The position numbers and the translations under genes are program-made. Under the pieces are notes generated by a model. It was not told where the DNA came from and made no database searches. It saw nothing but the letters and a program-made list of their open reading frames with translations. A stretch of DNA of 64,000 nucleotides from Clostridia bacterium (lineage in GTDB: Bacteria; Bacillota; Clostridia; Oscillospirales; CAG-272): the NCBI GenBank assembly GCA_017503105.1, contig JAFVTS010000022.1, forward strand, positions 39,086 through 103,085, written 5' to 3'. Position 1 is the stretch's first letter. The number at the start of each line of letters is the position of its first letter. This document shows, piece after piece, positions 22,971-31,276 of the stretch.

Positions 22971-25862
22971 ATGAAAACAGGAGAAACACTTCACGGCTTC
23001 AAGGTCGAATCATTCGAAGCCATACCCGAGGCAGAGGGCGTGCTTTGGCTCTTAAAGCACGAAAAACTCGACACGCCCCTCGCCTTTCTCGAAAGAGCTG
23101 ACTCAAACAAGAGCTTTTATATAGCCTTCAGAACGCCCCCGAAGGATGACACGGGCGTCTTTCATATAATCGAGCACTCGGTTCTTTGCGGCTCAAAGAA
23201 ATTCCCCGTCAAGGAGCCCTTCGTAGAGCTTCTCAAAAGCTCTCTTAAAACCTTCCTTAACGCGATGACCTACCCCGACAGAACCGTCTACCCCGTTTCG
23301 TCACGCTCCGACAAGGATTTTCTCAACCTTATTGACGTTTATATGGACGCCGTTTTTCATCCTTTGATGCTCGAAAACGAGAGCATTTTTATGCAAGAGG
23401 GACACAGATATGAGCTTGACGGCCCCGACTCGCCTCTTACGCTGAACGGCGTCGTTTACAACGAAATGAAGGGAGCTATGTCGTCTGCCGACGAGATCTC
23501 GTCCGAAAAGCTCCTTGAGATGCTTTACCCGAACAGCCCGTTCGGAAAAAATTCGGGCGGCGATCCCGAGGCGATATGCGATCTGACATACGAGGGCTTC
23601 CGTGCCGCGCACAAGGAGCATTATCACCCGTCAAACGCTTATATTTTTCTTGACGGCGAGGTCGATCTCGACGCCGTTTTGCCCCTCCTCGACTCTTATT
23701 TGAGCGAGTATGAAAGAAGGGACGACTGCCCCTCGGTCGGCGAAGATACCGCCCCCGAAAACGTCACAAAAACCCTCGAATACGAGATTGGCGCAGAGGA
23801 AAACGAGGACTCTCGCACACGCGCTTACATCGGTGTCAGGACCTTCGATTTTGACGACGTAGACTCGGGGCTTGCGCTCTCCGTCCTCTCGGACGCCATA
23901 GCCGGAAACAACGAGGCTCCGCTGACGAAAGCCTTTCTCGACGCGGGGCTTTGCGAGGACGTTTCGGTCTTCTCCCTCGGCGACGGAATAAAATACGGCT
24001 CTTACGCCGTTGAACTCAAAAACCTCTTCTGCTCTTCTGACGAGGCTTTTGAGTTTTTATCGAAGACTCTTGCAAAAATAGCGGAAAACGGAATAGGGAA
24101 AGAGCGCCTTGAAGCTTCGTTGAACGCAAAGGAATTCAAGCTGCGCGAGAAGGACTTCGGTTCGATGCCCAAGGGACTCATCTTCGGGCTTGCTATGCTT
24201 GACACGTGGCTCTACGGAAACGATCCGTCGCTCGGTCTTAAATACGAGGACGCTTTAAGGTCGGTAAGAGCAATGCTCCAAACGGACGCCTCCTTTGAGC
24301 GTATGCTTAAAGACGTGTTTATAGATAATGAAAGAAAAGTACGCTTGATACTCAAGCCGTCGAAGACCCTCGGTAAGCAAAAAGAAAAGGACGAGCAAGA
24401 AAAGCTCGCGACGATAAAATCGGAAATGACAGAGGAAGCTCTTGCCCTCCTTTGTGAGAAGAACGAGCGCTTAAAGCTTTGGCAAGCGAGCGAGGACACC
24501 GAAGAAGATCTCAAAACGCTCCCTACCCTTGAGGTTTGCGACATACCGAAAGAGGGGTCGTGGACGCCGACGCAGGCGAAAGAAATAGCCGAGGTACCCG
24601 TCCTCGTTCACGAAATTCCGACGGGCGGGATATCTTACGCGGAGCTTTTGTTCGACGTGTCCGATCTTGACGGAGAAGAGCTGTCGCTTATCGCCTTCCT
24701 CTCCTCTCTTCTCGGAAGGTGCGCCACCTCTTCTCACTCCGCTGACGAGCTTGCTCAGATCAAAAAGCTAAAGCTCGGCTCCTTCGCGGCAAGTGCTGCC
24801 GTTATAGCGCGAGATAACGTGCCGAAGCCATATTTCTACGTTACGGCAAGCGCTCTTGACTCGGAGCGTCAGAGCCTTGCGGATATCGTTGGCGAGATTT
24901 TAAACGAAACGGTATTCACCGACAAAAAAGCCGTCAAAAATCTGCTGACGCAAAAGCTCATCTCGGCAAAGGAAGCCTTCGTCACTTCAGGACACGCCGC
25001 CGCTGTAAGAAGAGCAAGGGCATACGTCAGCTCTCTCGGTGTCTTGGCAGAGCATATCTTCGGCTTTGAAATGTACAAAAGGCTGAAGTCGGCAGTGGAA
25101 GACTTTGACAAAACGGGTGACGCGCTTGCCGAAAGGCTTGCGTCGCTTTTAAAGAAGATCGTCACGAAAAAAAGGCTCACCGTGGCTCTTACGGGCACCC
25201 CGTGTGACGCTTTTATCGAAAATCTCACCGATATTCCCCGTGAGGTGGGCACGGCGCCGACGGCTAAAAGCTTTGCGCCCTTTGGGTATCTCAACGAGGG
25301 GATAGTCATTCCCTCTCGCGTTTCGTATATATCGAAATCCGCTACTCTCACGGGTACGGGCGAGTCATTCACGGGCTCTATGCACGTGCTTTCAAACATC
25401 CTCTCCTACACCCATCTTTGGAACAGCATAAGAGTCAAGGGCGGCGCTTACGGAGCGGGCTTCACGATGCGTCAATCGGGCGATGCCTCGACTTACTCGT
25501 ACAGGGACCCTAACCCGAGAGCGTCGATAGAGGCGTGTGACGAATCGGCAAGCTTTTTACGCGCGCTTGCCGAAGAGGAGGACTCTTTCGACAATTATAT
25601 AATCGGCACCTTTGGCGACTACGACTCGCTGAACTCCGCAAGAAGCGCAGGCGCTGAGGCAACCACGATCTATTTGATGGGGAAAACGAAAAGCGACGAG
25701 CAGCTCATCAGGAAAAGTATGCTTGAATTTGACAAGAGTGAGCTTTTAAGGCTCGCGGACATCGTAGAGGGCTTGATGAAAAACGGCGGCATTTGCGTTG
25801 TCGGACCCACCGAGCAAATAGACGCTTGTATGGACGTTCTGAAATCCAAGGTTGAAATTTAA
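22971..25862 (+). CDS. M16C-family metallopeptidase (presequence-protease-like)
   Basis: 963 residues with no signal peptide, so cytosolic. The inverted zinc motif HxxEH is HIIEHSVLCG near residue 68, and the distal glutamate lies in VVYNEMKGAMSS near residue 165. The C-terminal half ends in the RVKGGAYGAGF segment that carries the conserved Arg/Tyr substrate pair of the family (as in PreP, SPD1-type insulinases). The length and order match M16C peptidases, which form a closed chamber and degrade peptides. ATG 22971 with AAAGGAAA is chosen over ATG 22935, which lies inside the preceding gene. It lies 19 bases downstream of the hydrolase and ends in a shared terminator. Confidence 0.93.
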   Translation: MKTGETLHGFKVESFEAIPEAEGVLWLLKHEKLDTPLAFLERADSNKSFYIAFRTPPKDDTGVFHIIEHSVLCGSKKFPVKEPFVELLKSSLKTFLNAMTYPDRTVYPVSSRSDKDFLNLIDVYMDAVFHPLMLENESIFMQEGHRYELDGPDSPLTLNGVVYNEMKGAMSSADEISSEKLLEMLYPNSPFGKNSGGDPEAICDLTYEGFRAAHKEHYHPSNAYIFLDGEVDLDAVLPLLDSYLSEYERRDDCPSVGEDTAPENVTKTLEYEIGAEENEDSRTRAYIGVRTFDFDDVDSGLALSVLSDAIAGNNEAPLTKAFLDAGLCEDVSVFSLGDGIKYGSYAVELKNLFCSSDEAFEFLSKTLAKIAENGIGKERLEASLNAKEFKLREKDFGSMPKGLIFGLAMLDTWLYGNDPSLGLKYEDALRSVRAMLQTDASFERMLKDVFIDNERKVRLILKPSKTLGKQKEKDEQEKLATIKSEMTEEALALLCEKNERLKLWQASEDTEEDLKTLPTLEVCDIPKEGSWTPTQAKEIAEVPVLVHEIPTGGISYAELLFDVSDLDGEELSLIAFLSSLLGRCATSSHSADELAQIKKLKLGSFAASAAVIARDNVPKPYFYVTASALDSERQSLADIVGEILNETVFTDKKAVKNLLTQKLISAKEAFVTSGHAAAVRRARAYVSSLGVLAEHIFGFEMYKRLKSAVEDFDKTGDALAERLASLLKKIVTKKRLTVALTGTPCDAFIENLTDIPREVGTAPTAKSFAPFGYLNEGIVIPSRVSYISKSATLTGTGESFTGSMHVLSNILSYTHLWNSIRVKGGAYGAGFTMRQSGDASTYSYRDPNPRASIEACDESASFLRALAEEEDSFDNYIIGTFGDYDSLNSARSAGAEATTIYLMGKTKSDEQLIRKSMLEFDKSELLRLADIVEGLMKNGGICVVGPTEQIDACMDVLKSKVEI

Positions 25863-25890
25863 AGCAAACTAAAGTTTACAAAAAGCAAAA

Positions 25891-25935
25891 AAATCCCCCG
25901 AATATTTTGACACGGGTCAAGGTATTCGGGGGATA
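25891..25935. terminator. Bidirectional terminator
   Basis: ATCCCCCGAATA pairs with TATTCGGGGGAT. The loop contains TTGACACGGGTCAA, itself an inverted repeat. A-run at the left and mixed T-run at the right; shared by converging genes. Confidence 0.88.
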
Positions 25936-25938
25936 TCT

Positions 25939-26628
25939 TTATATTTCCGTTTCTTCGTAAGGAGAAAGGATGAGAGCGTCGTCGAAATCAAACGCGTCGG
26001 GAGTAAGGTCGTCAAAGAGCCCGTAATGAAGCGGTACTGCGCACTTTGCTCCTATCTCGTAGGCAAAGTCCGCCGCGTCCTTTGCGTTCATATTGTTGCC
26101 GACGCCGTTTATCGGGACGAAGGCGTAATCAACTCCGTCCTCGACAAGATCAAGCACGTCGTCTATAACGTCGTAATTGTAAAGCGTGTCGCCGCTTACG
26201 TAATAAGTTTTCTTACCGTCGTCAAGAATGAATCCCGCCGCGGTAGGGTCACTGTGCTCCGCCTTTACGGAATAGAAGGTCACGCCGCCCTGACTCCATA
26301 CGGTATGGGGTGAAAGACGAATGTAATTATGTCCGTTCTTATACTTCACGAGCTGTCTGTAAGCCGCCTCGGGAGCCATTACGGCTATGGATTTCTCGGT
26401 ATCCGAAAGGAAACGTTCGAGCGTTTCGGGGTCAAGATGGTCAAGATGGTCGTGCGTTATAAGAATAACGTCGGGCTTTACGTCAAAAAAGCTCTCGTCG
26501 ACGGGGATGCGCCTGTGCTTCGTTTCGTTTATCTTTCCCACCGAATCCGAAAGGTACGGATCCACCATTATTTTTATCTTTCCCGTATCAAAAAGCAGTC
26601 CTGCCTGCGTCAACCACGTTACTTTCAT
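25939..26628 (-). CDS. Metallo-beta-lactamase-fold hydrolase (UlaG-like)
   Basis: 229 residues. The metal motif is THDHLDHLD near residue 58, with further ligands in AEHSDP near residue 128 and SGDTLYNYDVIDD near residue 150, and the C-terminal PLHYGLFDDL. The arrangement resembles MBL-fold proteins of the L-ascorbate-6-phosphate lactonase (UlaG) group, but no other ascorbate genes are near, so the substrate is open. GGGAGG lies seven bases before ATG 26628. It is the last gene of a three-gene operon with PAP2 and SEL1-repeat proteins. Confidence 0.85.
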   Translation of the reverse strand: MKVTWLTQAGLLFDTGKIKIMVDPYLSDSVGKINETKHRRIPVDESFFDVKPDVILITHDHLDHLDPETLERFLSDTEKSIAVMAPEAAYRQLVKYKNGHNYIRLSPHTVWSQGGVTFYSVKAEHSDPTAAGFILDDGKKTYYVSGDTLYNYDVIDDVLDLVEDGVDYAFVPINGVGNNMNAKDAADFAYEIGAKCAVPLHYGLFDDLTPDAFDFDDALILSPYEETEI

Positions 26629-26646
26629 AAAAACCTCCCAAATAAT

Positions 26647-27171
26647 TTAAAAACGAAATAAAAGCTCTCCGAGAACCCCTGCGCACACGCCTATCGCGGC
26701 ACCGCAAAGCACGTCTTTTATAAAATGTATTCCGAGAAGCACCCTCGCCGCACACATCAATGCGGCAAGCCCCCACAAAACGCCGCCCGCCGGCGGACAG
26801 GCGAAAAAGACGAGCGTTGCTATAACGAACGCGGAATACGCGTGTCGGCTCGGGAAGGAGTCAGAGCCTTCCGAGGCGCGAATATCCGAAAAAGCCTTTT
26901 TCCTCGGTGAGCTCTTGTAAAAATCAAAAACCTCATACGGGCGCGGCGCCTTTATTATACTTCTCGCCGCTCCGACCGCGAAAAACGGAATACCTGCCGC
27001 TATCAGAAGCCTGAGAATTTCAAGATACCTTCCGTCCTTGAGATTCATAAGCAAAAGCGTGCCGTATGCCAAAACGCAAAGAAGAGATACGAAATGCGAG
27101 AAAACGCCAAGGGAGCGATACAAGAGCTTCCTTTCGTATATTTTCCTCAAAAATTTCTCTCGCGCACTCAT
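26647..27171 (-). CDS. PAP2-family membrane phosphatase
   Basis: 174 residues and about five membrane helices. The phosphatase signature is complete in outline: KAPRPYE (first motif, Lys and Arg), SFPSRHAYSAF (second, catalytic-His region) and ARVLLGIHFIKDVLCG (third, Arg, His and Asp). Likely substrates are lipid phosphates such as undecaprenyl pyrophosphate or phosphatidylglycerol phosphate. Start and stop overlap the SEL1 gene by one base (TGATG). Confidence 0.9.
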   Translation of the reverse strand: MSAREKFLRKIYERKLLYRSLGVFSHFVSLLCVLAYGTLLLMNLKDGRYLEILRLLIAAGIPFFAVGAARSIIKAPRPYEVFDFYKSSPRKKAFSDIRASEGSDSFPSRHAYSAFVIATLVFFACPPAGGVLWGLAALMCAARVLLGIHFIKDVLCGAAIGVCAGVLGELLFRF

Positions 27172-28913
27172 CAGCGTACCATTTTAAGAACCACGAGCTT
27201 ATAGCTTTGTCGGGGATCGCGGAAGCCTAGGCCGTACGCGCGCTCATAAAGATTATATGCTCTGTCGCGGTCGGTGTTAACACCGAGACCGAACTCCAAG
27301 AGGCATCCAAGGGTATATATTCCCCTTGCGTGACCGATCTTTTCGCAAAGCTCGAGTATATCAAGCGCGGGATCGATCTTTCTCTGATGGAGCAGGCGCA
27401 TAGCCCGTGAGAACATCCCTCTCGTCAGCTTGCGCTTTTTACGGTCAAGAAGATGCACGACGCGCGCCTTTACCGCGTCGGGTGCGGCGTTGGAGCTGAT
27501 GAACAGGTCTATTGCTTTTTTATAATCAAACGCGACGCCTATGCCCTCGGCATAACATCTTCCGAGATCGAACAGCGCCGACTTGTCGCCTTTTTCCGCC
27601 GCGCTCTCATACCAATAAAACGCAGCGCATCTGTCCTTAGGCGTGCCGACACCGTGCTCGTAGCAATAAGCGAGCCTTCTTTCGGCGGGGAGATAACCCA
27701 TCGCCACCGCTATTGCGTACGCCTTGTAAGCCTCGGCGGGCGAGGTCTGCTCAAGAGCCGTTCCTCTGTCAAAGAAGTCCTCTCTCCTTCGCTTCAGCTC
27801 CGCCGCCTTCTGGGCGCCGCTCTGCGAGCCGAGCTCCTTTGCAAGGTCGTAGTATTCTATCGCTGCGGCGGAATTCTTCTCAACCTCTTCCCCGCTTCTG
27901 TAAAGGTCGCCGAGTATCTCGTACGCCTCAGCGCTTCCGCACTCTCCCGCACGGATAAAGCAGCGCACCGCCTCGTCAATATTCTTTTCAACGAACTCAC
28001 CGCTAAGATAGATGCCGGCAAGATAAGCGTAAGCGTCGCTGCTGCCGTGAGCGGCGGCGTTATCGAGATATTTTATGCCCTTTACCGCGTCCTTCTCGCA
28101 TCCAACACCCTCAACGAGGGCGGCGCCGACCGATACGGCGGCGGAAACGTCACCCCGTCTGACGAGCATCTCATTCAAATGTAAAAACGCCGTATCTATA
28201 CCGTACTTACGGGCGTCTTTGGCAAGGTCACGCAATATCCCGTCGTAATTTTCGGGTGCGGGAACTGGGGGCTCCTTTGCCTGGACGGAGCGAAGCTTGT
28301 ATATCGTTTTTATGGCGTAGATGGGCGGAACGAAGAATTTATCAAAGTACCACTTTGCGTAAGCCTCCGACTGCGGTGCTCCGACGCCGTTGCAGTATCT
28401 CATCGCAAGCTCGGCGGTGGATTCCTTATCCTCACAAAGCGCGGCGAGGTAATAATAATACGTAGCAAGCTCCTCGCGTCCTTCGGACGAAAGCTGCTTC
28501 GCAAGGGCGGGATAGGCGAGCTCGCATCCGAGAACCGCTGAGTAAAACAGCCAGAAACGGGCAACCTCGTCACTCACTCTTCCCGCAAGTCTTGAATATC
28601 TGTACGCCGCCTTTGCGTCGTTCTTTTTAGCCGCACGGAGAAAAAGCTCCATCGCCTCGTCAAGATCGCGCGTAACGAAGGTTCCTCTCTCGAGTATTTC
28701 TCCGAACTCACGCTCAGCCTCTGTAAACTGCATATCGGAAAGCATAAGATAAAGCTCAACGGCTGTGTCGTATTCTTTTTTCTTTACAGCGCTCCTGGCT
28801 CTTATCAAAGCCTCCTGCATCTGTCCTACGGAATAAGTTATGCGTCTTCCGCAAGCCGGGCATACGAGCTTGGTATATTCCCCGACGTAATCGCAATGAT
28901 TGCACTTAATCAA
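27171..28913 (-). CDS. SEL1-repeat protein with N-terminal zinc ribbon
   Basis: About 580 residues. It starts with a small zinc ribbon (CNHCDYVGEYTKLVCPACGRR), then many SEL1/TPR-like helical repeats, for example AVRCFIRAGECGSAEAYEILGDLYRSGEEVEKN and AAFYWYESAAEKGDKSALFDLGRCYAEGIG cut to their cores YEILGDLYRSGEEVEKN and ALFDLGRCYAEGIG. It lacks membrane segments and a signal peptide. TTG at 28913 is preferred as start because AAGGAG lies nine bases upstream of it; the upstream GTG at 28943 has no such site. SEL1 proteins act as scaffolds; the partners here are unknown. It is the first gene of the operon with PAP2 and MBL proteins. Confidence 0.8.
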   Translation of the reverse strand: MIKCNHCDYVGEYTKLVCPACGRRITYSVGQMQEALIRARSAVKKKEYDTAVELYLMLSDMQFTEAEREFGEILERGTFVTRDLDEAMELFLRAAKKNDAKAAYRYSRLAGRVSDEVARFWLFYSAVLGCELAYPALAKQLSSEGREELATYYYYLAALCEDKESTAELAMRYCNGVGAPQSEAYAKWYFDKFFVPPIYAIKTIYKLRSVQAKEPPVPAPENYDGILRDLAKDARKYGIDTAFLHLNEMLVRRGDVSAAVSVGAALVEGVGCEKDAVKGIKYLDNAAAHGSSDAYAYLAGIYLSGEFVEKNIDEAVRCFIRAGECGSAEAYEILGDLYRSGEEVEKNSAAAIEYYDLAKELGSQSGAQKAAELKRRREDFFDRGTALEQTSPAEAYKAYAIAVAMGYLPAERRLAYCYEHGVGTPKDRCAAFYWYESAAEKGDKSALFDLGRCYAEGIGVAFDYKKAIDLFISSNAAPDAVKARVVHLLDRKKRKLTRGMFSRAMRLLHQRKIDPALDILELCEKIGHARGIYTLGCLLEFGLGVNTDRDRAYNLYERAYGLGFRDPRQSYKLVVLKMVR

Positions 28914-28984
28914 AACCGCTTTTCTCCTTTTCTCCGCACGCACTCTCTTTTTCGGCGAATAACGAATATTTCTTTACAACTAAT

Positions 28985-29013
28985 ATTTTACAACACCTCG
29001 CGCGTTTTGTCAA
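28985..29013 (-). promoter_or_regulatory. Promoter of the SEL1/PAP2/MBL operon
   Basis: Minus strand: TTGACA (29013-29008), TAAAAT (28990-28985), 17-bp spacer. Confidence 0.85.
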
Positions 29014-29116
29014 CTATACTTAAAAAAATATTTTCATTTTCACGCGCCGTTATCAAAAGCGCTTACGAAAAAACTCTTTTTTCACTTTTTTGCCAAGCGT
29101 CTTTTTCTCCGACGCA

Positions 29117-29150
29117 CAAATATTTTCTTCTCCGAGGGAAAAAATATTTG
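29117..29150. promoter_or_regulatory. 10-bp inverted repeat before the 57-residue membrane protein
   Basis: CAAATATTTT (29117-29126) and AAAATATTTG (29141-29150) are perfect inverse copies separated by 14 bp, just upstream of the small gene's ribosome binding site. It could be an operator or an mRNA hairpin; the choice is open. Confidence 0.45.
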
Positions 29151-29184
29151 CGAAGGCTTAAAAAGCCCGAAGAAAGGAGAAAAA

Positions 29185-29358
29185 ATGTTTTTTAAAAAGC
29201 CTGATATGAAATGCGCTCACCCCTGCCTTTACGTTGCGGTGGGAATGATAGCAGCGCTCGGCGCCGTTGCCTGCACGAAGCCCGGCAGACAGTTCATTAA
29301 ATCGAAGATCAAATGCGTGGAGAACAAGCTCGAAAATTGCGGTGCTCTTTCCTCGTAA
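29185..29358 (+). CDS. Small membrane protein (57 aa)
   Basis: 57 residues, ATG 29185 with AAAGGAGA seven bases upstream. It reads MFFKKPDMKCAHPCLYVAVG at the start, with one hydrophobic segment (about 13-29), then a basic/amphipathic part (KPGRQFIKSKIKCVENKLEN) and an end with Cys. Four cysteines are present. Short proteins of this pattern (MFxKK...HPxL...membrane helix...) occur in many Clostridia as conserved hypotheticals (from memory). A short hairpin at about 29365-29381 (CCGCTCTGCGG then CTTTTT) may terminate it. No function is assigned. Confidence 0.7.
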   Translation: MFFKKPDMKCAHPCLYVAVGMIAALGAVACTKPGRQFIKSKIKCVENKLENCGALSS

Positions 29359-29481
29359 AGAAAACCGCTCTGCGGCTTTTTGCGCTCGCGACGTGAAAAG
29401 CCGCGTTGCGCTCGGTAAGGTACATACGGCGGCTTTGAACACAATAAATTTATTTTTTATTTCACTTCCGTAACAAAATTC

Positions 29482-29510
29482 TTCACATCCATTTCACAAA
29501 ATAATATTAT
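29482..29510 (+). promoter_or_regulatory. Promoter of the HtrA-like protease gene
   Basis: TTCACA at 29482-29487 and TATTAT at 29505-29510, 17-bp spacer, about 60 bases before the start. Confidence 0.65.
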
Positions 29511-29572
29511 ACTTTAATTGAAAATACGTTGCGATACTGCAAAAGCCGTCTAACGGCAGATCGGAGTTTTCT

Positions 29573-30811
29573 ATGAATTTTATAAAAAGAAGATTCTTCC
29601 CCGCGGTTCTCGTTTTTGCCTCGCTTTTGACCGTAATCTCCCTCTCGTCCTGTTTTACCGTCGAGGACATACCTCAAGAGCTCTCGCAAAAGGACCCCGT
29701 AATACAGGGCGGCGACACCAATACCATCTACATCAGCACCTCGGACAGCGCTCAAAGCGTTGCGGCGGCGAAGGGGCTGCTCAGTGCCGTCAGCATCTCG
29801 TCTACCTTTGAAATAGAGTACGAGTCCTTCTGGGGTCCGTACGTCCAGGATGCTAAATACTCCGGCTCGGGCGTGATATACAAGCTCGACAAAAACGCGG
29901 GCGACGCTTACGTCATAACGAACTACCACGTCGTGTATAACTCGGCTTCAACGTCGGAAAACGGGATCAGCAATGACATATCAGCGTTCCTTTACGGACA
30001 GGAAACGTCAAAATACGCAATGAAGGCTGAATACATCGGCGGCTCTATGCTTTACGATATCGCCGTTTTGAAGATCAGCGGCAGCCGCGTCTTGACGGAA
30101 AGTTGTGCCGCGCCCGTCTCGCCTTCGAATTCCGACGAAATAAGCGTGCTTGACACCGCCATAGTTATCGGCAACCCCGCGAGTCTCGGCATCTCGGCAA
30201 CGACGGGAAGCATCAGCGTCGACAGCGAGTATATAACGATGACGGCGCCCGACGATAAGACGCAGACCGCGATGCGCGTCATAAGGACCGACGCGGCGGT
30301 AAACGGAGGAAACTCGGGCGGAGGACTCTTTAATACCAAAGGAGATCTCATCGGAATAGTCAACGCAAAGATCACCTCCTCGTCAATAGAGAATATCGGA
30401 TACGCGATCCCCGCAAACGTCGCGGTCGGAATAGCCGAAAATATAATCTCTCAGTATGACGGAGCGGAGCCCGTCACTCTCAAAAAGTGTATGCTTGGCA
30501 TAACGAGCGGCGTAGCGGCGCAAAAAGCGGTGCTTGACAGCGAAACGGGCAGGATAAAGAGGACTGAGACCGTTGCGATAGCCGATATAACAGAGGGCGG
30601 ACTTGCTGACGGGATCCTTGCGGTCGGCGACATCGTAAACAGCGTAACGGTGGGCGCGATGACCGTGAATATAACGAGGGCACATCAGCTCTCCGAGCTT
30701 ATGCTGAGCGCCCGCGCGGGTGATACGGTAACGTTCTCACTTGTGCGCGAGGGAAAGCCGTTGAGCGTCAGCATCACTCTCACACCCGAATGCGTAACGG
30801 AGATCCAATAA
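29573..30811 (+). CDS. HtrA/DegP-like S1C serine protease, lipoprotein
   Basis: 412 residues. It has a lipoprotein signal peptide with lipobox LSSC (Cys near residue 27), so it is attached to the outer face of the membrane. The trypsin-like triad is visible: NYHVV (His), YDIAVLK (Asp) and GNSGGGLF (Ser, motif GNSGG). A single PDZ domain occupies the last 100 residues (ITEGGLADGILAVGDIV, then LSELMLSARAGD). Such proteases monitor and degrade misfolded exported proteins, a sensible companion for the giant secreted proteins that follow. GGAG lies eight bases before the ATG. Confidence 0.92.
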   Translation: MNFIKRRFFPAVLVFASLLTVISLSSCFTVEDIPQELSQKDPVIQGGDTNTIYISTSDSAQSVAAAKGLLSAVSISSTFEIEYESFWGPYVQDAKYSGSGVIYKLDKNAGDAYVITNYHVVYNSASTSENGISNDISAFLYGQETSKYAMKAEYIGGSMLYDIAVLKISGSRVLTESCAAPVSPSNSDEISVLDTAIVIGNPASLGISATTGSISVDSEYITMTAPDDKTQTAMRVIRTDAAVNGGNSGGGLFNTKGDLIGIVNAKITSSSIENIGYAIPANVAVGIAENIISQYDGAEPVTLKKCMLGITSGVAAQKAVLDSETGRIKRTETVAIADITEGGLADGILAVGDIVNSVTVGAMTVNITRAHQLSELMLSARAGDTVTFSLVREGKPLSVSITLTPECVTEIQ

Positions 30812-30857
30812 GTAAATTATAGTTGACATTATTTAAAACAAACCCACACCCGTGTTG

Positions 30858-30920
30858 AAAAACGCGCGGGCGGCGCCTTCTCTTTTTTCGGAAGCGGCGT
30901 CGTCTCTGCGCGTTTTTTAT
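30858..30920 (+). terminator. Terminator after the protease gene
   Basis: AAAACGCGC at the left pairs with GCGCGTTTT at the right, with an inner GGCGCC-TTC / GAAGCGGCG stem; TTTTTT follows. The rest of 30921-31128 holds no recognised gene. Confidence 0.75.
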
Positions 30921-31128
30921 TTTGTGTCGCCCTGCGATCCGCTCAAATTTTGACCGATTTGCTTAAAGCGCTTCAATTTGCACGAAAAATTAAACATTGA
31001 ACGGTAATTTAAGCAATGATTATTGAAAGCAAAACGCGAAAGTTCCGAACCGCGTTGGTCATTTTGTACAAAACCCCTTTTCCTAATTTAGGCAGAACGC
31101 TATTTTTTATTATTTTGATTTAAAAAAA

Positions 31129-31157
31129 TTGACACTTTATTTAAATTATGTTATAAT
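31129..31157 (+). promoter_or_regulatory. Promoter of lyase-like giant A
   Basis: TTGACA at 31129-31134 and TATAAT at 31152-31157, 17-bp spacer, perfect consensus; leader of about 115 bases. Confidence 0.9.
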
Positions 31158-31276
31158 GTTGATACTAAAGCGGCATTATCCTTTTCAGAGGCTCAAATCG
31201 TTTTGAAAAAATAACGGAACCGCATTTAAACGCTATGAATTACAATAAACATTTAACAACACAAAAGGAGTACAAA

